Assembly (NCBI GenBank): GCA_013397435.1
Contig: VZRG01001668.1
Span: forward strand, 62,001 to 126,000
Origin: Erythrocercus mccallii
Taxonomy: Eukaryota; Chordata; Aves; Passeriformes; Dicruridae
Length of the DNA: 64,000 bases
Direction of reading: 5' to 3'
Below are positions 27,001 through 37,000 of the stretch, in pieces. Within the stretch, counting starts at the first letter, position 1; the number at the start of each line of letters is the position of its first letter. The position numbers and the translations under genes were made by a program. A model generated the notes under the pieces. It was not told where the DNA came from. It made no database searches and was given only the letters and a program-made list of their open reading frames with translations.

Positions 27001-30000
27001 ATATTCAAGAAGATTGTCTAAATCTGATAGGATATTACAAAGCATTTTCTGCAAAGACACACAACAGGTCATAAAAAGATTTTCTGTGCCTTAAGATTCA
27101 TGAAAAATTAACTTTGCAGGGCTAAGCAATCAAAAAATCAAGAACAACCCAAGTCTGAAGGACAATCTCAACTCTGTCCTGATGACTGTAACCTATAGGC
27201 TGTACCTTTTAACTGAAGTGAACAATGCATACAGTATTGCGGCACTTTAGACAACACACAGTAAGAAAGACTGTTCTTGGAAACTGCTATCACAAAACAC
27301 ATGTGTGCAAGGAAACGGAGTTGAGCTTGGCTGTGCCATCTTAGCTTCCATATTTCTCTACTTCTGAGCTCTTGATGTATCCTCTGATTCACACAAAGTT
27401 GATATTTAATATTCTTAAATCAATCTTAAATTATAAAAGCATTATCAGTCATCAGTCATCAGCTGGCAAAGGACAATCTGTGTTATTTGTAAGCAGTGTT
27501 CATCCAGCAATCTTGGTATCAACTAGCAAAAGACTGATGAGTGTCTGTTCATGTTGGGATGTAAACATTCATCATCAGTTCATCCACAGTCCTCTTGCTG
27601 CCCCCACACTGTGAATTCTTTTCATGAGTGGAATTTTCCAGTTTGTATAAATCTGCAACCCATAAATCATCTCAAGAAGCTCGAGCCAATCTAAGGCTTT
27701 ATATAGGACAGAGTTAAATTAATGTGACAGCTCTATGGCCTGACTTTCAAACGTGCTGGGCTTTCACAGATCATATGGATGTCAACAGAAACCTTCAGAT
27801 GGCTCCAGCTGTCTGTAAAACTTGGGATTCTTAAAATTTCAACGTTTCAAAACTCTCACAATGTGAAGGAAATACAGGTGTGTCAAAACGTGCAACAATG
27901 CAGATCAGGAGGCAGCAATCATGTAGGATTGTCTAGGTTCATAAAACGTGGTTAAATATCTTAGAAGAAAAAATCCTCTAACCTTCACTGTCTTCAAAAG
28001 AAAAAAGAATCTTGCTCCAGCTTCTTTAAATAAATATTAAATATTTCTTCAGAAGCCAAGCATGGAGATTGTTAGCCCAACAACTGTTTTAAAAGTTTGC
28101 CCAATATCTCTCTGATGGCAGTGTGTGATGGTGGAAGCTGATTCTCAACTTTAATTGATACTTCCAGGCACCTTTTAAATCTCTCCATAAATGGATTACA
28201 AAATATCTTTCTTCATTTGATCTTTCAAACCTTATTAACTGTAAAAAACTATATACAACATTATGACATTGTACAACAAAGGGTATTTATATTCTCCCTG
28301 AGATAAAAAAAGCTTCCAATTTTGCTCAGTGCAATGTTCTGAAGGCTATGGAATTTTAAAAAATAGTATCTTGACAAGTTATGATAATTATAATTTTTAT
28401 TGAAGTTATTCTAAAAAAATGAAGTCAGCATTGGAGCCTCCTGATGGCAACAACTGCAATTAAAAAAAAAAAAAAAAAGGAGGGAATCATCAGTGACATC
28501 AACTCTGAGCCCAGGTGGCTGGGTAAGAAATCCAGGGTGAGACTGGGACAGCACAGTAGGGAAGAACATCTGGAAGAAGGGGGGGAGGCAGGAGGACCAA
28601 AGCTGTAGATGAGGTGAGCAGGGAGGGATGTAAAGCAGATGTCACTGTGGAACACTGTTCTTTACAAACACTTATCCCAAATCACATATACATGGTATTT
28701 CTCCTGGTACTTCAAAATTGTCTGCACACATAAATGCAATGCCAAAGGTTGCCCACAACATCAGTCTGGCTCCTACCTGACACTTGTGAGGTCTCTCTGA
28801 GGTATGCACCTGTTTGATGTGTCCATTCAAGTGGTCTGGCCTTAAAGGAAAATACACATAAGCACACTTAAAACAAATACTAAAAATAAAGTTACAATTT
28901 TAACAAGAAAAAAAAAAGAAAAAAGAAAAAAATATCCCAGTGCTGTATCTATGACAAATGTAGTGATTTTTAACTTTCCAAGAACCAGATGGCCAACAAC
29001 TGGGACTCTACCTTGTACCCTCTTCCAACTTGCTAAAAAGGCAGCATTTTCTCAGGAAGAAATCATGACTGAATGATCAGAGGAAACAGGAAATACCAGT
29101 TATGATTTTCAAGCCTGCATGTCCCCATCCAGAATCTTATTTAGACCTTAACAATCAGGGCACTTTGATTTACAGTTGCTGAATATTGGAAAATCAGACC
29201 CTTTTGGTTTATGTCCTAAACACAGATGTAAAAAGCCAACTTTAAGCACCTCTTGCAAAAAAGACTATCTAAACTCTGTTGCTGTGACACATTTTCCACC
29301 TGCAAGATGAAAAAATACCCCTAACTTACACCTTGGTGGGGAGACTGCATTAATACAAATAAAGTGCTCTGAACATTCCAACTAGAAGGTGCAATGGAAG
29401 AGCAAATTATTACTGTAAAAAGTTAGACCATTCTTCACAACCAGCAAAGCCTAATTAGAAGAAGAAAGGACTGAAGAGCTGCAGATTGTCCTGGTGGGAG
29501 TTTCTCCTAGTGGGAAGAAAGCTTTTCATTGTGTGAGACCAAAACTGCTTGGAAACAAGTTCTCCACCCTCTCCACCCCCAACTTCCCAGCTGCACCAAT
29601 GAGAGGGCACGGGATGGAATTCACGCACTGCAGACAGAAAATAGGCTGGACTGTGCAGTGAGGCTCTTAAACCCGATGCTCCAGAGCTGGGCTGGAGCGG
29701 CGTAACCGGACAGACTGGTTGGGGTCCTTCTGGGTACCTCAAGCCCAGCAACCTCACGTGCTGCACTACTGAATACAGGAGAGGACACTAAAATTAGACA
29801 GCGTGCTTCCAACTTCCTCTGGCTGCTCCTAGGAGTGAATACGGAAACTTAGGAGTCTCTAGTTTTCATTCATACTTTGGTTTTACAGATACGCAAACGG
29901 TTTGTCGATAACTTTTGTATCAGCATTCCCGCCTGTTCCCATTAACTTGCTGGGGAAAATCGGAACTTAACATGTATTTCTCACTTCCCCTTAATGACAA

Positions 30001-32486
30001 AAACCTTTCATACAGCAACAGCAGAAATCTTTTAAGTGTCAGTAAAAACAATAAAACTTGGCACATGATCCCAGGTAGCGCTATAATAAAAAAAGTACTT
30101 TCACTTCTAGCCACAGCTGAAATACTCATTTTGTGACCTTGCATCACTGAATCTGCAGTCCTTATGAAGATGCATCCCTAATTACTGCCGATTTAAAAGA
30201 AAAACGGGGGGTGGGGGCCACATTTTCATAATTTATTTCAGTAACAGAAAGTCCCTCTATCAAAAAGAGAGTAGGAGCACAATTCCACAATTTACACACC
30301 CTGGTGGCCTTTTGATTTGTTTTCAGATCTCGATTCCTTCCCTCACGTTAGAGCAAATCAACTGCTGTAGAAAAACGACTGCTGGTACAGAAATAGCAGA
30401 GTGTATGAATCCCCCTCCCCCCACTACTTCTACACTCAAAGCGAGCGGCAAACTTCCAAAAAAGTTTCAAATTCATTAACTCAGACTATAGGATACCACT
30501 AACACAACTACGCGTACCAAACTACTTATTAAATTAGCTCCCACAAACAGCGACAACAAAAAATCAGCAACATTAAATGCACAGATCTTACGTATGTTGC
30601 AGGGCAGAAACAGGATCCCCTTCAGAAGGATGTAAACCCAAAGGACACAAAGATCATGTATTAAAAGATACTTGATGCTGCAGCCTTTGAAATCTCACCT
30701 CTTCCTTCACATTTGGGTGATAAAAAACATTACGAACTAAGAGAAATGAAGGGAAGTTAAGAAAAAGAAAATTTAAAATGGATACGAGAAAAATAATAAT
30801 CTTGAGATGTATTATTTTGCACTTCAACAGCACCTTCAAACTACCTACACATCAGCGATCTCAAGACACTTCTGTGAGGCAGGTAATTATTTCAACACCC
30901 ATTTCACAGAAGAGTCCTTTGAGGGAGAGACTGATTTGCCCAAGGACACGCATACAACCAACTCTGGGACAAAGCTGGGAACGTTAGCCAGAAGCCAGCT
31001 GACTCCCAGTTCAATGTCTTAATTACTTTTAAACCCTTCCAAGAGACTGCAGAATAGCATCCCAGAGGAAATGAAGTCTCATTCCTTGAAACATTTTAAA
31101 GTGGAACAGTCAAACCATCCTAAGTACATTTCCAAGGGATTGGAAAATCAACTTCCTAGGTCTCTGTTTGTGTCAATGGTCCATACAAGCGCACTCTTAC
31201 CTGGAAAAGCCTTTTCCACAGCTCTGGCAGATGTAGGGCTTTCCCACAGAGCCATCATGCGATCGAACATGATAGGACATCCTGTCTTTTCGCTTGAACC
31301 GCAAGCCACACACCGGACAAGAGTAAGGCTTTTCACCAGAGTGCGACAGCTTGTGCCGATTCAGGTGGTACACGTCCCGAAAAATCTTGCCACAGATCTC
31401 ACAGGCCACCTGTTTCCTCGTCCTGCTTCTTTTTCGAGGTGCATCGGGGTCATCCTGACCAGGAACACCATTTTCACCCAGTCGTGGGGGTGGGATGTCT
31501 ATGTAGCCCAGCTGCAAGCTCGTCACCCCATGCTGAGCCTCGTGCTGCCGAAGACGATTAGCATCCGTGAATACTTTCCCACAGAGACCACAAGGCAGGA
31601 TACCAGCCTCTCGCAGGCCCCCTGGGGCACCAAACATCATGGAGTCCAAGAGGTTGGCTTTACGGGGACGCCCTCTGCCCCTCTTGGTGCTTAAAGTGGG
31701 GGCACTAGCAGCAACATTCTGGAAGGGCGAGGCCAGCAGTGGTGGGGACAGAGGTCCTGCCACCATGGGCAGGCGGTCCACACCCTGCAGGACAGGTAGG
31801 GAGGACTGTGCAGCGGAGAGCGCGGCCCGCGTGGCCTCATCTTCAGGCATGCCAGCGATGCCATTGCCATTGGGTGCCAAACTGGCACCGTTGGTCATGT
31901 CAAGAGGGAAGCCGAGGTCAGCAGCCCCCGGACGGAACAGCATGATGTCAGGGCGTGCGGGGGGCACAAGGAGCTGCACGTTGGACTGCTTGATGACCTC
32001 CTGGCAGATGTCGATCACAGAGCGCATCAGCAGGAACTTGGCGGCCGTCATGAGCTCCGGGAAGCTCTCCAGCCGGACCACGATGCGCGACGTATAGGCG
32101 AAGTCCAGGATGTCTCCGAACACCTTGGAGCTGATGGTGTGCATCTCCAGCTCCCGTCCGCCCCCGGGGGCGCCGCCGGCCGCCGCCGCAGCCCCGCCGG
32201 TGGCCGCCTCCGCCGCGCTCCCCTCCGCGCCGCCGCCGCCGCCACCTGCCCCGTCGCCGAGCTGCGCGCTGAACACCGACTCGAAGTACTCGCTGCAAGC
32301 GGCCAGCACGGCGCGGTGCGCCGGGAAGCTCTCGTCGCCCACGCGTAGGAGCACGTCGCAGAAGCGGCCGCCGTTCTTGCGCTGCTGGTTGAGGCTGTGC
32401 AGCACGTCGGCGCTGTGCCGGCTCACCTGGTAGGTGTAGCAGCCCGACGAGGGGCCGCAGGCGGCGGCCTCGCTCACCCGCTCCAT
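15044..32486 (-). CDS. PATZ1: PATZ1: BTB / AT-hook / C2H2 zinc-finger transcription factor (complete, 5 exons)
   Basis: PATZ1 (MAZR) is a nuclear POZ-AT-hook zinc-finger factor that binds GC-rich DNA and acts as activator or repressor, for example at T-cell CD8/ThPOK loci and in the p53 pathway. Coding exons (minus strand): 32486-31201, 28840-28777, 23289-23118, 17403-17266 and 15462-15044; phases join exactly to 692 codons, against 687 in human. Residues ~30-165 form the BTB domain, interrupted at about 77-110 by a Gly/Ala-rich loop. The AT-hook RGRGRPRK is near 269-276. Finger 1 uses C299/C302/H315/H319, finger 2 C362/C365/H378/H382, finger 3 C390/C393/H406/H410; finger 4 starts at C420 and crosses the exon 1/2 border. 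Finger 5 is split within its CxxC by intron 2, finger 7 by intron 3, and a last finger plus the C-terminal tail ending in GPEGK lie in exon 5. The start MERVSEAA matches the family. Exon 4 ends at a GC rather than GT donor. Intron 3 holds a CR1 relic and intron 2 a possible extra exon. Confidence 0.95.
20486..20590. repeat. A/C-rich low-complexity tract in PATZ1 intron 3
   Basis: Runs of A broken by CCC and occasional G (AAACCCAAACCC..., AAGAAGAAG..., CCCCCCCAAAC). Low-complexity sequence, no coding potential. Confidence 0.7.
21036..21078. repeat. Tandem duplication, 20-bp identical units, period 23
   Basis: TGACAATTACTATATCCAGA occurs at 21036-21055 and again at 21059-21078, separated by GGC. 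It looks like a recent local duplication in PATZ1 intron 3. Confidence 0.9.
22490..22549 (+). repeat. CR1 LINE 3'-end fragment
   Basis: GAGTTGGACTCGGTGATCTT followed by TATGGGTCCCTTCCAACT is the conserved 3' end of chicken-repeat-1 elements (consensus GGTTGGACTAGATGATCTT..AGGTCCCTTCCAAC). Forward orientation, in PATZ1 intron 3. Only the extreme 3' end is kept, as is usual for 5'-truncated CR1 copies. Confidence 0.85.
25649..25717 (-). other. Candidate in-frame cassette exon within PATZ1 intron 2
   Basis: On the minus strand a long pyrimidine-rich tract (about 25770-25721) ends in TTAGCAG, followed by 69 bases open in the frame that fits exon 2 and exon 3, then CAAGAG|GTATTT. Exon 2 ends and exon 3 begins at phase 0, and 69 is a multiple of three, so inclusion would add 23 residues (starting ENGSHHGISSE). 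The acceptor is a NAGNAG, so 72 nt starting at 25720 is also possible. The insert would fall between the two cysteines of finger 5. No homologous isoform is known to me; the donor is weak. It could be a chance pseudoexon. Confidence 0.3.
30845..31030 (-). repeat. MIR-like SINE relic in PATZ1 intron 1
   Basis: The order TGAGGCAGGTAATTATT, CCATTTCACAGAAGAG, TTTGCCCAAGGACACGCATA, GGGACAAAGCTGGGAACGTT and GACTCCCAGTTCAATGTCTT follows a reverse-complemented MIR element (..GAGGTAGGTA.., ..CCATTTTACAGA.., ..TTGCCCAAGGTCACAC.., ..GAGCTGGGATT.., ..GACTCCAG..). This is the clearest of the SINE relics here. Confidence 0.6.
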
Positions 32487-34010
32487 GGGGGCTGCGCCGC
32501 CCCGCCGGCGCCCGCAGGGGGCNNNNNNNNNNNNNNNNNNNNNNNNNNNNNNNNNNNNNNNNNNNNNNNNNNNNNNNNNNNNNNNNNNNNNNNNNNNNNN
32601 NNNNNNNNNNNNNNNNNNNNNNNNNNNNNNNNNNNNNNNNNNNNNNNNNNNNNNNNNNNNNNNNNNNNNNNNNNNNNNNNNNNNNNNNNNNNNNNNNNNN
32701 NNNNNNNNNNNNNNNNNNNNNNNNNNNNNNNNNNNNNNNNNNNNNNNNNNNNNNNNNNNNNNNNNNNNNNNNNNNNNNNNNNNNNNNNNNNNNNNNNNNN
32801 NNNNNNNNNNNNNNNNNNNNNNNNNNNNNNNNNNNNNNNNNNNNNNNNNNNNNNNNNNNNNNNNNNNNNNNNNNNNNNNNNNNNNNNNNNNNNNNNNNNN
32901 NNNNNNNNNNNNNNNNNNNNNNNNNNNNNNNNNNNNNNNNNNNNNNNNNNNNNNNNNNNNNNNNNNNNNNNNNNNNNNNNNNNNNNNNNNNNNNNNNNNN
33001 NNNNNNNNNNNNNNNNNNNNNNNNNNNNNNNNNNNNNNNNNNNNNNNNNNNNNNNNNNNNNNNNNNNNNNNNNNNNNNNNNNNNNNNNNNNNNNNNNNNN
33101 NNNNNNNNNNNNNNNNNNNNNNNNNNNNNNNNNNNNNNNNNNNNNNNNNNNNNNNNNNNNNNNNNNNNNNNNNNNNNNNNNNNNNNNNNNNNNNNNNNNN
33201 NNNNNNNNNNNNNNNNNNNNNNNNNNNNNNNNNNNNNNNNNCCCCCACCCCGCCCGCCCGCGGGGGCTGGGGGCTGCAGTCTCCCCCTTCCCCAGCACCG
33301 ATCCTCCAATGCCGAGCCGGCTGTGAGGCCCCCGCCCGCGGCTCACGGGGGTGGTGGGGCTGCGCTCGCCCCCTCCCCCAAATATCCGGGCTGCAGCTCG
33401 CCCCCCAGGCCCCCCTCCCGCTGGAGAGAGGAGGAGGGGCCGGCGGGGGGGCTGCAGGCAACCTTCCCCCCTCCCCAGGCGCGAATCGTCCAATGCAAAC
33501 CCTCCCGGAGCTGCAGAGGCGCAGAGCGGCCCCCACCTCCTCGGCTCGCCTGAGGAGAGCCGATCCCAGAGGGGCCAGGGGCTGCAGCGCGGACCGGCCT
33601 CCCCCCGGTCTTTCATTGCATTTCTCACCCCCACCCCCCGTACACGATCAACTCTCAGCCTCGCTAGAGGAGCGAGGCGCCGGCATTGTGGGGGAGGGAA
33701 GGGGTGCAGCGGGAATTCTTCCCGTGCGAAAATGCCCTCCCCTCGGGAGCGGTTGGGTGGAACGGTACCCGCTGGGCCGGGGGCTGCGGGAGGCACGGGC
33801 ACCTCAGAGCCCCGAGCGCGTCCATGTTGGAGAAACTGCTGCCCGCGGAGCCCCTCCCGCGCAGCCGGGGTTCCCACGGCCCCCGGAGCGCCCCACGCCC
33901 CAGCGCGGCCACGCTCCCGCTCCCTCGAGTTACCCTTCCCCGGGCCCAGGTTAAACGCTCCAAAATGCACTGCCGAATTGGCTGCGCGGGGTTGCCTGGA
34001 CTGTCCTAGT
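31750..34010 (-). promoter_or_regulatory. CpG island over PATZ1 exon 1 and its promoter (contains the assembly gap)
   Basis: High GC with dense CpG covers the 5' half of exon 1, continues through the N run and reappears at 33242-34010 in GC-rich sequence with poly-G and poly-C runs. PATZ1 has no start-proximal intron visible, so its transcription start probably lies in or near the gap. Core promoter elements cannot be read because of the missing bases. Confidence 0.65.
32523..33241. other. Assembly gap, 719 N
   Basis: A run of undetermined bases begins 37 bases upstream of the PATZ1 start codon at 32486. Any open frame drawn across it (several of 300-780 codons on both strands) is an artefact. 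The flanks are extremely GC-rich, which probably explains the failure to sequence it. True length is unknown if N runs were set by estimate. Confidence 0.98.
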
Positions 34011-37000
34011 GCTGAATCTTCCCTGTGTGCTCGAGGTCTCTCTGTGAAGAGCTTGCTGTTTCAACATCATCATTATCATTACTCATTTGCAGTTGAAATC
34101 TGCTTTCTGTCTCAGAGAAGAATTTTTCTCTACTTTTGAAGAAACGTCTCCCCCACACACATCACACACACACACATTCCCCAAACAGAGTTCTTTGTTT
34201 TGTTAAAGACAACGCTTGGAAAAAAGTGTTCAAGGACACTTTTTTGCATTTGTAACGTCAAGCCTAATTAAGAATGCTTGGACCACCTATTCACGATCTA
34301 ATATCGTCACTTAAACTATTCTGTGGAAAATACTGAACTTGGCACATGTGAGGGCATCACAAACTACAGAGCCTTCCAAAAGCTCAAACCCAGCACTTGA
34401 ATTAAATAGTGGTGGAACTGAAAAAGCATTCTGGGTACTGATGTGCAAATGAGCGCACCAAGTTTCTAACTTCCAAAATACTACATTAACACTTAGGGCC
34501 ACACGGTGCCCTCAGCCTGTACACCAGATTTCTTCTGCTTTTGATAGGAACTGTTTGTCTCTGCTGCAGTCAGAATATTACCAGTAACTTTTTTTTACTG
34601 CACTATTTGCGCACACACCCTGATATGAACATATACTTGAGAAATTCGAGGTGGAGTGGTAGCAATGCTGACAAACCCAGCTAAAATACACCCCATTATA
34701 TAGATAACACAGTGTTCATATTCTCTTAAGTCTGTGTGCCACAGACACACAAGTTGTACTTGCTACAGTGAGGAAAATTATTATGTTTAACTGACTAGCC
34801 AGGCTGCAAGCACACACACACAGAGCAGTTAAAGAATCGGGAATATGCTTATCTTTGCCAGTGCCTTTGGACAGCTGTGTGACTTTCCCCCACTGGTTTA
34901 TTATTTTGCTTTCTTTTAGCCCCCAGCCTCCTGACATGGTTCCTGCTTCCTATTTCAGTTCCCTCCTAGCCTGTTCTTTGTCTCTCCTCTAGGCAGGGGG
35001 AGGGGGGTCCTGCCTCTCTCACAGCACTTTCCTCAGAACTTTCTCCAGTTGCCACGGAATGTTCTGGTTTCAGCTTCCAGCCCTCCTGTTTAAAAGGCAC
35101 CATCCAATACACCCTGCCTGCTTCTCTGGGTAAAAGCTAAAAAAAACCCCAAGCATGGCTCCTTCTTGGCAAGTGACCCTCTCACCCTTGCCACGAGGAT
35201 GCCAGATCAGCACGCTGGGAGCTCCCACTCCGGGAAGTTGCTGGATGCTCGTTCAAGATGACCGCCAGCACCTTGCACTCCCCAGGTAATCACAAGGACA
35301 CAGACCAGCCCTTTGCCTTGGCTCCTCAGCACTCTGCCATGGCAGTGGCTGCAGCTCTCCTCTTGGTACTTAGAGTCCTTCTACACCGGCTTACCGCACG
35401 CTATAGCTCCACCAACACATTTAAAGGACTGCTGCTTAGAACGTTTTCTGGCCCCAAACTTACCCTGTCTCAGAATATGAGACTATCGAAGTAGCTGCTC
35501 AACTAGCATTTGTTATAACATTGCCAAATTTCTTCTGAAAATGAGCAGATACTAAACACACTGAGCAAAAGTTTGGCTCATCACTATGAACACACTTGTA
35601 AGGTGAAGTTCCCTAAATTTAATGTGATGACTAAATGGCATTTCTCCATACATAACTGTGTAAGCAGACAGGAATGACTACCTTTGAACTCAATTATCAT
35701 CACAACTAGCAAGTTACTTTTTGAAGACAAAGTTCCAGAAAATGTGAAAGAAAGTTTTAAATTTCAATTTTAAAATTTACATTTTCTGTATCCAGTATTT
35801 CCACTCCTTTTCAGATGATCCCTAATCTATTTTCTTTGACATCTTCTGCACTGGAATGTGCTGAACTTCTTTTGAATCCATCCCTCTTTTAAATAAAGGC
35901 ATTTTCCTCAGCTACTTTATTCAGCTTCTCACTATTTCCTGTCTCACTTCTGCTCAAGGGAATTCCTGAGGTGTCCCTAAATGTTTTGCAGCTGCCTGGT
36001 GCCTGCTGAAGCACTTTGATTGGTATTTCAATAGTATTAATAATCCTCCTTTTCTCCAAACATGTGTGTACCATTTGGGACTCCACATTGTACATTGCTC
36101 GCTTCACTGCAGATCAATTGCTACTGGCCTTACTCAGAAGTGCAGACCTTAAATTGGTGTGCAAATATAGGAGGTAACAAAAGACTGTTACAGTCAAATC
36201 TGTTCAAACATATTTGGGTATATGTTAATTAGAGTTGAGTCATACCTATTTGTTCAACACTTCCAACTCGTGAATCTGTGTAGGTCTTGAGGCTACTGAA
36301 ACTTTTCAGAATAGTCCCATTATTATACTCTTTAAGAAGGTTAGTCACAATTTCACATGGATTATAATATTAGCAGAGACATTTGTGCATAGCACTTGTG
36401 CCAGTTAATCAGTCATATGAACCATTTCCTTTGTATGTGTGTTCCACAGAAATACACAGCACTTCGCAATTCGTGGCACACTTGCAATTTCATTGAGTAG
36501 CTGTCAGTTTTTCTGAGCTTTCACTGGTATTTTAATTAACTGCTACTGATATAACAAGCAATTAATTCAGCATTCATTACTTATTAGGTTGATTATTACT
36601 TAAATTTAGTTTTTAAAGCTTGCTCAGTTTATTATTGGGAATCGTCCCATGAGAATGCCATCCCTAGCAGCAAGGATTCTCAGACTTGGAGACAGCAGTT
36701 TCCTCTGTAACCCAGACGTGGGTTTAGTGATTTGTCAGCTTTCTCTTCTAGAAGCAGATGAAAACTCTTTAAAAATACCCAGCACCCTCACAAAACTGAC
36801 AGCAATAGGATGGTATATGATGCTGTGGAAAGTACACAGAAAGACTTACTTAAAAAAGAGAAAACAGCACTATTTTTTTTCCTCTTTTTGATCACTCTCC
36901 TCACTGCACTCATGTGCTGTGTACTCTGCGTGTTGCATGGCAGTCCACGACAAAGTGTGGGGAGCTGATGCTAAACTATACAACTTTTAGTTGTTATACT

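Noticed and set aside
28462..28478. 17-base A tract as the tail of a retrocopy
   Set aside because: No processed coding sequence, target-site duplication or SINE body is visible beside it; it looks like a simple homopolymer in an intron.
31197..33970. Reading frames of 300-780 codons on both strands across the N run
   Set aside because: They exist only because undetermined bases contain no stop codons. Only the PATZ1 exon 1 part (31201-32486) is real.
35461..35540. Minus-strand exon-like segment with a strong GTAAGT donor
   Set aside because: All three frames contain stops and nothing connects it to another exon. Possibly part of an untranslated exon, but unsupported.
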